Of a stretch of 64,000 bases of DNA, positions 32,291 through 42,770 are shown one piece after another; the first letter of the stretch is position 1; every line of letters starts with the position of its first letter. This DNA comes from Thysanoteuthis rhombus. Lineage: Eukaryota > Mollusca > Cephalopoda > Oegopsida > Thysanoteuthidae. The notes below the pieces were generated by a model. The model was not told the DNA's origin. It saw nothing but the letters and a program-made list of their open reading frames with translations, and searched no databases. The stretch is taken from NCBI GenBank assembly GCA_963457665.1, contig OY735231.1:33905369-33969368 (forward strand). The letters are read 5' to 3'. Both the position numbers and the translations under genes were made by a program.

Positions 32291-33193
32291 CAAATCTATC
32301 ACCATCTTAGCTCAACTTTTACCCCCAGGGTGCATTATTGCCCCTGTTGTGAATGACTGCTCATAATGCCTTTAAACAAATAAATGTTTGGAATTATCAA
32401 CCAGTCAAAACAATTTCATTTGTTATTTTTATATATATATTAAAAAAAAGTCAAGTAGCTTGACTATACATTTTTGAAAAGGAACACTGCTTTCAATCAT
32501 GTAATATCTTATCTTGGTTGAACCAAATAAATACTAATAAATTACTGGCAGCAGATTTTTGGAATTTCTGGACAACCTTCATGAGTTTGCATAGTGAATA
32601 CACAATAAAGCTGACAGAATATAGCAATTGAAACAATTTTTTAAAAATACGTTTCGTAATGAACAAAGTGGGAGTAGCTTACTCTTATATTTTGACTTTT
32701 CCAACACAACAGTTTTCAAGAAAAATCTATCTTTATGTGACACTTTATTGCCCTCTCAGCTCAACTTTGGTCCCCATGGGGGGGGGTGATAATGCCACAA
32801 CTGAGAATGAATGTTCTGATATGGTAAAGATCATAATGTTCCCTTTTCATATGCAGTTATTGTCCAACAGAACACCCTTATTCCTTTGATTAAAAAACCA
32901 TTTGTCACTTCAACTGCCACTTATCGGAACTCAGCCTTCTGACGCAGTAAGGCATCATCTTACTTGCGGAAGACTTTAAAATCAATAACCTTGCAACAAC
33001 CAAGACGTTTTAAACAGGTGTTTCAGGTTTCATTCGCAGAAAAATCATTATCTCTTTCGGTTCCAAGCACTTTCCTACCTTGAAATGTTTACCACGAAGG
33101 AGGGAACATTTAATAATATTTAAATTCCTTTCTTTAATCCTGATTGGAATTATCAACCAGTCAAAACAATTTCATTTGTTATTTTTATATATA
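32290..33193 (+). repeat. Segment bounded by a 50-base perfect direct repeat, with an internal related pair
   Basis: The 50 bases at 32388-32437 (TTGGAATTATCAACCAGTCA...TTTTTATATATA) are repeated without a mismatch at 33144-33193. In addition 32308-32370 (AGCTCAACTTTTACCCCCAG.., ATTATTGCCCC) resembles 32757-32815 (AGCTCAACTTTGGTCCCCAT.., GATAATGCCAC). No reverse transcriptase or integrase motif lies between. The segment might be a local duplication, a gene-conversion product or the remains of a small element. Confidence 0.7.
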
Positions 33194-33344
33194 GAAAAAA
33201 AAAAAGAGTCAATTGTCACAAGTATAAATAGCTGAAATACAATATGAAGCTTTATAGTCGAAGTATTGCTGTAAAGATTTGCATTGATAGTGGGACTTGA
33301 ACAAAATGCCATTGTAAATAAAACTGACAAACAAATCAGACAAT

Positions 33345-33560
33345 GTGGTTGTTTATTCTTGTAGACCACAACTATGGGTGTCGGTGATGGGGGGGGCGCA
33401 ACTCCCCCAGACGAATGCCCCTGTATATTCCAAATATATCCTTTGCCCACCCTTTCCCAAAAGAAATATATCCTTTGCCCACCCTTTCCCAAAAGAAATA
33501 TATCCTTTTGCCTACCACTGGAAAAGTGACAGCGGATGCCTACCCACAGCCACAACCAAT
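33345..33560 (+). repeat. Family F repeat, copy 3, with 32-base tandem repeat
   Basis: The block AAATATATCCTTTGCCCACC plus CTTTCCCAAAAG (32 bases) occurs twice identically and a third time in part, at 33435-33513. Each unit corresponds to one ATATACCCTTTTGCCCCCACC block of the other family F copies. Frames of 127 (minus) and 74 (plus) codons over this region come from the repeat. Confidence 0.75.
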
Positions 33561-33586
33561 CTACAGTGATTTCAGTGCCAAGTAGG

Positions 33587-33835
33587 TTTCATGGGGTGGG
33601 GTTGCTAGACCGACACCCAACCCTCCTCCTTTATCCTGGCTTGGGACTAGCTAGGGCAACTGCCAAGTTGTATGTTTTTTTCCTGTCAGTGTTACTATCT
33701 CTAAGATGGAGTGCCTTGCAGAGCTAACGGTTCCAACTACGGGGGGGGGGGGATTTAATTCATGCCTTTCCTGAGGGCATCAGTGTGGAGCAAACTCGAT
33801 GAGCCTTGGCTGTAACTAAAACTGAATCCATTGAT
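33587..33835 (+). repeat. Family G-like repeat, copy 3
   Basis: AATTCATGCCTTTCCTGAGG, then GCATCAGTGTGGAGCAAACT, matches ATTCATGCCTTTCCCAAGGG at 13067. GCTTGGGACTAGCTAGG lies upstream. Confidence 0.5.
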
Positions 33836-33879
33836 TCTGTTCTCTGTGGCAGTATCTAATTATGCAACTATAAACCTTT

Positions 33880-33933
<54 letters not shown>

Positions 33934-33948
33934 TGTGTGTGTGTGTGA
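33880..33948. repeat. (GT)n / (GTGC)n microsatellite
   Basis: GT units, then a GTGC phase (GTGCGTGCGTGCGTGCGTGC), then GT again. A 63-codon frame of VC repeats is an artefact. Confidence 0.97.
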
Positions 33949-33959
33949 ACTAGAAAAAA

Positions 33960-34560
33960 TACAGGAAAACTTCTTCGTGCATGTGCGTGTGTGTACGCAC
34001 CAGTTCACAAAACATTCTTGGTATAAAACAAACAGATCTTTAACTTTTAAAAGTCGCAGATGGTTTTAAATATCTTATTTTGTCCGAATTTCTGAATCAT
34101 TTTACATTGAGTCAATAAAAGTTATAATTACTTGAAACAGCTATAAAGATGTGCTGCCCTAGATGATGAATACGACCAACGAGCGTGCGTGCATGCATGC
34201 GTGCGACAAGTGTCCAAAGCTATTTAGGATGATATGTTTTACAGCAAGAAGCTCTCATAACTGCTGAACCCCCAGAAATGAAAACTACTGGAATAAGCAA
34301 TAAGCTAACAGATGGTCACCAGAACCATTTGAATTTTTGCTGAGTTGAACAACCATTTTAATTATTCCATGATAACCCCCTTTTAATAAATGGACAAATT
34401 CAGGTTAATCATTCGTGTATAAATAGATTTGTCTGGAGTAACATTTGAACCAGCAATCTTCTTGTCTTCTTGATATCCAAGGATTAGTAATCAAAGGTTC
34501 AACAATTTACCCGACTATCAAGTAAAACAAATTTTCTTCATAGACTAAGGATTTATGATC
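33960..34560. other. Unassigned DNA
   Basis: A short GCGTGCATGCATGCGTGCG block at 34184-34203 is the only notable feature. Confidence 0.4.
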
Positions 34561-34589
34561 ACAACACTAAAAAAAAAAAATAAAAAAAA

Positions 34590-34654
34590 AAATAATAATA
34601 ATAATAATAATAATAATACATCATCATCATCATCATCAACATCAACATCATCAT

Positions 34655-34688
<34 letters not shown>

Positions 34689-34723
34689 CGTCGTCGTCGT
34701 CGTCGTCGTCGTCGTAGTCGTCT
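34590..34723. repeat. Stepwise compound trinucleotide array
   Basis: In one continuous triplet phase the array passes from AAT units through CAT (with CAA variants), CAG and TAG to TCG units. Neighbouring blocks differ by one base of the triplet. It sits at the 3' tail of the minus-strand LINE copy that follows, where other copies carry a plain ATC/TGA tail. Confidence 0.95.
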
Positions 34724-35093
34724 TTTAGCGTCCGTCGTTTGACATAGACCTTCCCCAGGATTTGCCACACTTCCCTATCATGGGCGTCACGGAGTCAGTA
34801 CTTCCTGAACTTGTCTAGTTCGTCTCTCCATCTAACACTTTGTCGGCTCCGGTTGCGTATGTGGTCTCGGGGGATCCATGTTGTGAGTCGCGATGTCCAT
34901 CGATTGTCTGCCATTCTTGCAATATGGCCAGCCCACCGCCATTTGAGATTTTTAATGGATTCTATGATGTCCCTAAGTCTTGTCTTTTCTCGGATGTACT
35001 GTGCTGTCTTGTGGTCTCTCCATGTGAGGCCCAGCATTATTCTTTCATGTGCACATTGCATGGTTCTCAATTTTCAGGTCTGTTTGATTATAT
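34724..35093 (-). mobile_element. RTE-like LINE 3' end, copy 4 (best preserved, longest)
   Basis: On the minus strand, 35070-34795 is open for about 91 codons. It reads RTMQCAHERIMLGLTWRD, HKTAQYIREKTRLRDIIESI, KNLKWRWAGHIARMADNRW, TSRLTTWIPRDH and RWRDELDKFRKY. This is the region C-terminal to the reverse transcriptase domain in RTE-like elements. A TGA replaces the expected TGG (W) after KY, since LRDAHDREVWQILGKV and RRTLKD continue in frame beyond it. Upstream a TGA precedes residue 1. The element is 5'-truncated: homology to other copies cannot be followed past about 35093. Confidence 0.88.
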
Positions 35094-35109
35094 TAATGCT
35101 TCATGATGC

Positions 35110-35585
35110 AAAATCTCAATAAAGTAATAAATAAAGATTTTTACAAATCCATTTTGTGTGGGAAAAAAGAATCCATGTTTTTGAAACGCCAAGAGAAATC
35201 CTGGCTTAATTGTCCTAATAAAAAATACACACAGATGAAAAGTGTCCGAGTTTTTATATAGCCTAATGAGGGTTTGGATAACAATGATTTCATCTCCATA
35301 TCAAAAAGCATAAGCCAGGAAAGATGGCAACAAAAAACACGAAAACCACTGTTGCTATCAGAAGAGATGAACTCTTCAAGAAAGTTGCTTTTTCTTCGGA
35401 GTGATCGACAAACAATGGTTAACAAAGACTTATCAGCAGCAGCGATGAACAATTGCCAAATGATGCCAAGGACATCCAAGAATTATTGTAAACAATGGAC
35501 ATTTTCATTGTTACCCCAGGGGCCATTGGAAGCGGTGTGAATTATTCAAAGAATTCTATACTTTATAAGGAATCATAAATAAAAG
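35110..35585. other. Unassigned DNA with overlapping 88- and 112-codon frames
   Basis: Frames at 35141-35479 (minus) and 35274-35540 (plus) oppose each other, and neither has a recognised motif. The plus-strand one ends in GPLEAV before a TGA. I do not call a gene. Confidence 0.35.
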
Positions 35586-35590
35586 CCACC

Positions 35591-35787
35591 ATATTTGATG
35601 GTACATAAGACCTTTACTTCACCAGGAATTATTAAAATTCCCTGAATTCTTCTCATTTATCAACCAGTTTTTCTAAATCTTGTTCAAGTTCTGGCCAATG
35701 TTGGGCTGGACAACGAAGGTTATATTTACATTCTGAGCTATTTTTTTTAAGGAAAAATAGGGACGGGGTCTTATATGCCATCAAATA
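35591..35787. mobile_element. MITE with 21-base terminal inverted repeats
   Basis: The left end TATTTGATGGTACATAAGAC (35591-35610) and the reverse complement of the right end, TATTTGATGGCATATAAGAC, differ at two positions. The ~197-base element has no coding capacity. A weaker relative is at 16721-16875. The superfamily and target-site duplication are not resolved. Confidence 0.75.
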
Positions 35788-35799
35788 CAGTAATCAGAT

Positions 35800-37110
35800 A
35801 TTTCTCGACACTCATCTTTGCAGAGAATTAGATGAGTTGATATGCTTCCTAGCTCTGTCTAGTTTCATAAATGGTAATAGTAAAACTAAGGTAGAAATTA
35901 GAAAATCTTGAACGAAATATCTTAGTAAATCTACACATAAAACTAACTAAAATATCCTTGTCATTTTCTAGCTTTTGGGGTTACAAAAAGGCAAACAGAT
36001 AACCATTTATATATAAGATTTTAAACTCCCATCCCCACCTCCTATTTCAGTCAAAGAGAGTAAAATTTCTGGCAAATCAATGTCATACAAGCAGAAACGT
36101 GTGAAATTTTGGGCAAATCAATCTCTTTGACCCCTTAACCAAAGACTTCCAATATACCTAGACCCAAATACACATTCTCAAGAGTTCGTCAGCTAGATGT
36201 TAAACGATTCACACAGTCGGTATTTTTTGCCATTTCAGAGTCTTATGCTTATCAGCCAACTTTACCTTCTGTTTATTCAGCAATTAAATATCATATCAAA
36301 ACTACGATGTACCTAATGTTTAAAACTCAAGAAGCTTCAGTGACCTTCCTTTCTGCCTAGTTAACATATCAATCAACAAGTGAGTTGATGAATTTACCAT
36401 CTTAACAGATTTATATATATATCCTGTTTCCCTAACTTGATATATCTTGCTTGTAAGTAAGCACAGTTCAAGTCGATGGTTCTCAGATTCCCAGGTCACA
36501 TTCCTCCTCTTGTGATTCCAGGTTTCCCCAAGTCCTCCTTCATTTTGAATTATCATCTAATAATTTTTTCTCCATTATATTTTCCATTATTCACCCCCCC
36601 CCCCCGACTGAAATTTCTCCTCGATTCCTCCACTGGCTAATATTCGGCCCCTCAGGAAATCCCTCTTCTGGGAGACGTACCTCCCATATGAGAATCGCTA
36701 GTAACAGAACAGGTGGACTAGCACTCATCCAAGTCCAAGTTCAAAAAAAAGAGAGGAAAGATTTTTTTTTCAAATGATTGAATCAAATTTTCTTTTCTCA
36801 TAAGGGAATATGTAGTAATGTACTTCATTAGCCTTGATCTTGAAATTTATATAAATCAAAATAACATTTATGAATGAATAGGAAAATGAAATTTTGAATC
36901 TAAATATAAAAAATCAAAAATTAGAAGCCATTTTTCAGTCAATTTGCAGTCACCATTTACAGACAAATAGATAAATGAACTCATTATTCTGAATTGGTGA
37001 AGTAATTACAATACTATCTTGTATACTAATAGTGTAAAACAATAACATATATTAAGTCAAGAGATTAAGGAAAATGAAGAGTAAGTTTAGAGGTTAGATT
37101 TGATCTTTTG
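35800..37110. other. Unassigned DNA (1.3 kb)
   Basis: Short homopolymers only, for example a C-run at 36595-36605. A 78-codon minus-strand frame (36320-36556) is unrecognised. Confidence 0.4.
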
Positions 37111-37119
37111 CCAAACATC

Positions 37120-37205
37120 ATGTTCTCGTAGCTCAATCGGTAAGAGTAGCTGGTGTAGATGACCAGGCTTCCCTGTAGCAAAAGAGATGGGAGCTTATCC
37201 TTTAT
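37120..37205 (+). repeat. tRNA-like fragment with good A box
   Basis: CGTAGCTCAATCGGTAAGAG contains a perfect A box (TAGCTCAATCGG). The expected GGTTCRANNCC B box is not present within 60 bases (GATGGGAGCTTATCC is the nearest), so this is a truncated tRNA-derived repeat. Confidence 0.45.
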
Positions 37206-37209
37206 TTTC

Positions 37210-38465
37210 AACCCACACTGTTTACTGCTATAGACTGGCAATCTGAAAAGTTCTGATAGAAAGCAAATAAAAAATTAAGATGAAAGAAAATACCAGTCAA
37301 AAATGGACTTATTATTTTGAACTGGTAAATTAATTGTTAGATATTTCACACATAAATTTATGTATTAAATGCTTTGTTCAATTTTGTTCAAGAGACTTAG
37401 ACAATTGTGAGTTTCAAATTCAGAATCAAAGTTGGCTTGTTATTGACTGGAAAAAATTAAGTCCCATTTCTGGCAGATATCTCGGTTGTTTATCAGGGCA
37501 TCAATATGTTGATGCATGAACAAACTTCTCAAAATTCCTGCCAAAACCCAGTCACAGAGTCGAAAGTATCAAGAGAAAATAAACCTAACTTCTCTGCTAT
37601 TTTTTTTAAAGAAATATTTCTTGTATAATTATTTCCTGTTTTCTCTTCAATTGAAGGAATTATCTCTGAGATTTCCAGATTGTTTTGAATATAAACAAAA
37701 TATCAGTCCATAAACATGGTAGGAATTTTTTCGCCTGTTGTAAGTCAGTCGTAATCCGAGAAACTGACTAAAAAGATTCAGTGAGTTTTAGGGTTAAAAC
37801 AGAAATCAATACATTAAAAATGTGATGATATATATTCATAAAAAATATTCCCTTTGGGTTTAACATATATTTCAAAAGCATACAACTGTAGTAAGCATAT
37901 AGTTTGATGAAGCGTTTTTAAACCATAGTCAGATAAAACACAGCAAATGTAAGACTGGATGTTGTCACTATTAAAACCGTATTATTTACAATGGAATTAT
38001 ATTTGTATCAATAGAATACTAAATTTTATAAGTACTCAATTGAATTAATGTGAGATGTAAAATCTATTCCTATTTATCTCAAGGGATTAATGCTTATCAA
38101 TATTTGTTCAATTATAGAAACAGAAAGAGCATCCCCATTTTATGATATATGCTTCTTAGGGTTAACTCGTCTAATTTTATTCATAGACAGAGCTTGTCTC
38201 TTTAAACATATCTGTAAATTTGTATTTGATACAAGAGGTTCAATTTGAGATAAAATCACCAAATTGAAAGCGAGATTTCATGGCAAACACACCAAAAAAC
38301 ATAAATCCATACATACAAGTAGATATAGACATTGAATCCGATCTCTTCGGTAAATATTTGAGAAATCATGACAAAGACTTGAATTTCAATCCTAAAAAAG
38401 TCATTGAAATCTGTACTATGATAAGTCCATACTTGAGTATACATGTGTGAAATTCTATGAAATAA
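37210..38465. other. Unassigned DNA
   Basis: Frames of 61 and 65 codons at 37334-37713 are unrecognised. Nothing else stands out. Confidence 0.4.
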
Positions 38466-38466
38466 T

Positions 38467-38880
38467 CAGATCTTGTTAGTTGCCCATTAGAGACTGTCAC
38501 AAGACCAATGTCTTTAGGCAGCATGCTGTGTTGGGGGTGTGCAATTAAAGATTGAAGAAAGGGTTGATCAATGAATAAGTTACTTATCTTAGCTTTTGTT
38601 GAATCATTAAAAAACACAGCTGGACACGAACTAAGGGACCAATCTTGCATAAATCTAAATAGTAAATTAAACTCCTTCCCCCATGAAAACTTAGTTAGGG
38701 GTGGAAACAGAAAGAAAGTTTTTTTTTTCTCTACACGTAAGGAGTAAATGTTTTCAACCCTCTAGCTCCATCAGTGCGGCCTGAATGCAAGATACATACA
38801 CACACAGCCAGACCAGCTTAAAAACTGAACAAACTTATGTTGACAGTTACGGTGACAATTCTTGTTGATGCTTTCTGATA
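38467..38880 (+). repeat. Family A repeat, copy 13
   Basis: CAGATCTTGTTAGTTGCCCA, TAGAGACTGTCACAAGACCA, TTTAGGCAGCATGCTGTGTT, GATCAATGAATAAGTTACTT, CACAGCTGGACACGAACTAA, CTCTAGCTCCATCAGTGCGG and a tail with a small duplication (GTTACGGTGACAATTCTTG) before TTGATGCTTTCTGATA. Confidence 0.9.
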
Positions 38881-39116
38881 AATACATCAGTCAAGAGAAG
38901 ATAACTCTGGTTTTCATAGAAGCAATGTGACAGTCTTATGAAAAAATAGGACAAGAACTAACCATCCTAAGAGCAATCAATGAGTCTGTTGCTCTTGAGA
39001 GATGGAATTGAGCAGTTGATTATTTTTTAAGGTTGTTTCAGGTGTATTTTCTGATCATGATGATAATGACATCTTGACGTGAGTTTAGAATCTGCAACTT
39101 GAAACTTGCACTTGAG

Positions 39117-39570
39117 GTGTGGAGTGGCACAACAGTTACCGGCATGAAAAATGGAATCAGAGTTCAAGTTCAACAATGTGTCAATAATGATATGAAGCCA
39201 GAAGTAAAAACTGCAAGAATTTCAACAGTAGAAGATCTGGTTTGAATGAATGAATGAAGAGCATTCAAATCAGAAACAAAACTGCATCAGAAATATCATT
39301 GAGTACCTATTAAACATTCTACTTTTACTGAAAACAATCGTGTCATTAGGAGAGCAGAGAATGGCAAAATCGCTATTGGCATAGAAAATGAAATCTGCAG
39401 ACCAAGTTCGAGTTTCAGCCAAAGCTGTTTACGTTCTCTTTGCTCTAATGCCTTAGGGAAAGGCACGAATCCACTTCTCCTCCCAGCTAGGCGTAGATAG
39501 CAGGGTTGTTAGAATCCTTTAGCCCTGTAAGACAGTCCAACAAAGAAAAGGTTACATTGATAGAAAAACA
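39117..39570 (+). repeat. Family G repeat, copy 4 (split)
   Basis: An opening block at 39119-39180 (GGCACAACAGTTACCGGCAT, then GTTCAAGTTC) matches 1845-1890 (GGCATAACAGTTGCCGGCAC). After ~180 unrelated bases the family restarts at 39362 and continues through ATGCCTTAGGGAAAGGCACG, CTCCTCCCAGCTAGG and CCTGTAAGACAGTCCAACA to AAAGGTTAC. The ~180-base interval may be an insertion or a duplication of the opening block. Confidence 0.55.
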
Positions 39571-40220
39571 AATCTGGAGATGAGCCTCTAAATTGAAGTG
39601 GAGGTAAACTCTATCACCTTTTTGACATATTTCTGTAGCAAAAAATGCCTCCAGTGGGGGCATCTCATTGAAAATAGAAAATGACCTTAGAGGCCGAGAG
39701 AGGGATTGACTTTGAGCAACCAACTTCCAACATTCATGCACAGGTTGTTATGAAAAACTTTGCAAAGCTACCAACATCTTCTGAACGACTGTCAACCAAC
39801 AAATTACTTGACACTGCTTATATTTCAAGCAAGGATGGATAAAACCATACATTTTCTACCTAATAAACTTGACCAGCTTTATATTCAAAGAGGAGAAAGA
39901 AATAATACTATATACAGTATTTTCAGTCTGAAAATACACCTGACAAGAAGTAATCAAACTTGGAATTAAATTGCCTTCATTTCTCAAGAGACTGGATGAA
40001 CTACCATCAACAGTCAAAGCAACTTGCACTTACAATAAATATACTGTAGTACTCTTCGACGGAATTGCTGAGAACAGAGTAAATTTAGCTTCTAACCTTG
40101 AGAACACTAATTAGGCTTTCCCTTTATCAACTGAGAGGGTGTTACCCAGAAAAACAATTTACATATATATAGAATGTATTTCTTTCTTGGATTACACTTA
40201 CATGATAAGCAAGACAGTGG
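39571..40220. other. Unassigned DNA
   Basis: An 84-codon minus-strand frame (39487-39741) overlaps family G. A 69-codon plus-strand frame (39760-39969) is unrecognised. Confidence 0.4.
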
Positions 40221-40227
40221 ATATTAG

Positions 40228-40692
40228 ATAACTGTCAACAAAACTATCAACATAGGTTTCTTCAATTTGTCAGTTAGTCTGGCTGGCTATCTGTGTAAGT
40301 ATGTATGTATGTATGTATCATAAATACCAGACATACCAGTGGAGCTACAGGGCTGAAAATTTAGAAATTTACTCTTTATAGTAAAGATGTTTCATTTTGT
40401 TTTTTGAACCCATCCCTACATAAGTTTGTAGTAGGGGATTCAATTTGCAAATTATGTTTATGCTAAATTGGTCAATTAGTTTGTGTCCAGCAGCATTCAC
40501 AATTTTTTTTTTTTTTTTTTTTAAAATTCAGACTTTCTCAGGGATTACTACCCAACAAAAGGCAAGCGAAGTAACTTATCCATTGATCACCCCTTCTGCT
40601 AATTTTTTTATTGATCACCCCCAACAGAGTATGCTGCCAGAAGACGCTGATCACTATACAGCTTCTATTGATTGACTAACCAGACCTGTTTT
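40228..40692 (-). repeat. Family A repeat, copy 14 (full length)
   Basis: Minus strand: ACAGGTCTGGTTAGTCAATC, TCAATAGAAGCTGTATAG, GGGGTGATCAATAAAAAAAT, GGATAAGTTACTTCGCTTGC, TTGTTGGGTAGTAATCCC, CTACTACAAACTTATG and AAACCTATGTTGATAGTTTT to GTTGACAGTTATCTAA. (GTAT)n lies at 40300-40318. A T18-20 run sits at 40503-40522. Confidence 0.88.
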
Positions 40693-41074
40693 TTTCTTAG
40701 TTGTAAAGAAAGTCTGAATAACATGAATGCCAGAGACTCAATTCCATGAAGGCAGACATGTTTTTGAATTCCATTTACTAAGTAGATTTTAGAGTTATCT
40801 TTGCAACTGAAGACACTATTGTATGTGAATAGATAAGGGAAACGATTAAGCTCTCACTTAAATTCTTTGTTATTTAATTTAAAGTCAACTGTTTATACGA
40901 ACAGTATGTTATGTCTGTGTAAGTTCACGAAATATAATGTAAACATGGATCTTTATGATAAACAGACCTTGCTAGTACCCCAGCACGAATAATACTATTG
41001 CAATTATGAAAAAAAAAACAACAAAAAAACGCCACCGAGAATAGGATCAACAAGCTGAGTTAAAAACTAATTGA

Positions 41075-41200
41075 GGCAGTTTGTGTTAACTCCACACTAA
41101 TGCCCTCGAGAAAGGCATGTATTCAGCTCTACCCTCATTTTTCAATATGTCATGGGCTAGTGTAGCAGGGTAAAGCCTATCACCGGCAATGCCTCAGACT
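41075..41200 (+). repeat. Family G-like repeat, copy 5
   Basis: ACTAATGCCCTCGAGAAAGG, then CATGTATTCAGCTCTACCCT, followed by a GGGCTAG block. Confidence 0.5.
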
Positions 41201-41261
41201 CACTTGGGAAATGCCTACGTTCAATAATAGACCTAATGGAAAAAAAAAATGACCAACTTGA

Positions 41262-41437
41262 TTTTAAAAAAAAACAAGTGTGAAAGCTGTCAGACAAAAA
41301 CTAAGGAAACATTTCGACAAAAAATTGGTCCCTTAGTTAGTTTCAAGCAGTGTTCACACATGTTTCTTGAGAATTTGGACATTTTCAGTGATCACTGCCC
41401 AACAAAGGCAAGAGAAGTGACTTATCTATTGATTGGA
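41262..41437. repeat. Family A fragments in inverted arrangement
   Basis: 41262-41310 (ACAAGTGTGAAAGCTGTCAG, ACAAAAACTAAGG) has family A plus orientation. 41322-41437 (GGTCCCTTAGTTAGTTTCAA, AGTGATCACTGCCCAACAAA, GGCAAGAGAAGTGACTTATC) is the same middle part reversed. The pair forms a short imperfect hairpin around ACATTTCGACAAAAAATT. Confidence 0.55.
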
Positions 41438-41439
41438 GG

Positions 41440-41640
41440 ATGGTGCATAACAATTATTCTATGGAGCCCCAATTTAATGTTCCCATACGTATCATTATTC
41501 ACTGGTAACAGAGTTGCCACTAAGATATATTCCGAATATACCCCCTCCCACCACCGCCTTGAAAAGATGCCCCTTCCCCCCCCCCCCTCTGGAATAGTGG
41601 TAACGGATACCCATGGATATTTCTTTAGGACTTACTGATA
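41440..41640 (+). repeat. Family F repeat, copy 4
   Basis: CAATTTAATGTTCCCATACG, ATCATTATTCACTGGTAAC, GTTGCCACTAAGATATATTC, CGAATATACCCCCTCCCACC and GTAACGGATACCCATGGATA. A C12 run lies at 41577. Confidence 0.65.
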
Positions 41641-41829
41641 ACATGAAAATTCCTCTCCATTCCTTAATTTGTTTTTGTCTCAAAATTGTTTTTTGTTAAA
41701 TTCATTTTTGAAAAGAAAGCTATTCATCTGAAATTCCAATTTAGTTTTGTCAAATAATATTTGTTGATTCCATAATGGAATCAATTCACATTTAGTTATA
41801 ATTCACCACGAGCCAGAGAAAACAAACTC

Positions 41830-42095
41830 TATCTCGACCAGACAACATCACCATCAACTTACTCCGAAAAGCAGGTAAAATCATCACTAGGAAACTGGCC
41901 GTCCTCTTCAACTTGTGTCTAAAACACAGTAAAGTCCCAGACGATTGGAACACTGCTATCATGATGCTTTTATATAAAAAAAAAGGAAACCCGAAAGACC
42001 TCAACAACTATAGGCCTATAAGCCTACTCAACTGTGTATACAAACTTTTCACAAAGATCATCACCAACCGAATGTTACAGTATAGAGAATGGTAA
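41830..42095 (+). mobile_element. RTE-like reverse transcriptase fragment
   Basis: One frame from about 41830 to the TAA at 42093-42095 reads [16 protein letters not shown], then [60 protein letters not shown]. PDNITxxLLKxAG, VPxDWNxA, [19 protein letters not shown] and KLFTKIIxNR are the standard N-terminal fingers motifs of LINE reverse transcriptases, closest to RTE-type. The catalytic motifs A to D (including FADD) are absent because homology stops abruptly at about 42090, where a large inverted repeat begins. No internal stop over ~88 codons makes this the best-preserved RT piece here. Confidence 0.9.
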
Positions 42096-42119
42096 AAAAA
42101 TGTGTATATATGGTTGTAT

Positions 42120-42123
42120 ATAC

Positions 42124-42156
<33 letters not shown>

Positions 42157-42615
42157 TTTCATTGAAAATGACAGACCAGGAGCATCTTTTTATTTTTTTA
42201 CTAATCTTTTCTTGTTTGCGTACAAATGAAATGTTCTCTGGTTTCATATATATATATATATATAAATACTTTCCAAAAGACAGAGTGTTTTCGGCAGTAT
42301 CTTCTGCCATTTTCAATATCTGAGTCTAGTATTACTGTTCAATTTCATGCAAATGCCTAATTTAACGGTAAAATCAAATTGTAAAATAACATCAAAGAAG
42401 ATGCAACTCTACCATGAAATTGAACAGTAATACTACTCTGATATTGAAAATGTCGGAAGACGCTGCTGAAAGCACTCCATCCTTTGGAAAGTATTTTTAT
42501 ACATTGAAACCGCGGATCCGTTCACTTGTATGAAAACAAGGAAAGATTAGTAACAAAATTGAAAAGATACTTCTTGTCTGTCATTTTCACTGAAAGTTAT
42601 ATATTTATATATTAA
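42120..42615. repeat. Large inverted repeat (arms ~200-230 bases, loop ~62)
   Basis: The left arm (about 42120-42349) and right arm (about 42412-42615) are reverse complements. From the centre outward the shared blocks are ATGAAATTGAACAGTAATAC, CTGATATTGAAAATG, GGAAGA..CTGC.GAAA.CACT, TTTGGAAAGTATTT, a TA-rich or ACATTGAAACC interval, ACAAG.AAAGATTAGTAA, AAAAGATRCT and CTGTCATTTTCA.TGAAA. The left arm holds extra (TA)n tracts at 42128-42148 and 42247-42264. It begins only ~25 bases after the RT frame. Frames of 60-102 codons over it are structure artefacts. Confidence 0.9.
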
Positions 42616-42639
42616 TTACCGCTCTACTCAACAGATCCA

Positions 42640-42770
42640 GTTTAATTGCGGTTACTGGGTTCAAATTTTCATGTGTTCTAATATCCATTTGTATCTATGT
42701 ATCTTTCCAGACTTTGCCCAGCCCTAATTGCTCATAGCAGAAACTTGAAATTTGGCATACACACCCATAC
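42640..42770. other. Unassigned DNA
   Basis: Nothing recognised. Confidence 0.35.

Noticed and set aside
33172-33555. 127-codon minus-strand open frame
   Set aside because: The repeated protein segment comes from the 32-base tandem units in family F.
35141-35540. 112- and 88-codon frames on opposite strands
   Set aside because: They overlap each other, neither has a motif, and no repeat or gene context supports them.
37120-37205. Possible tRNA gene
   Set aside because: The A box is good but the B box and acceptor pairing are missing.
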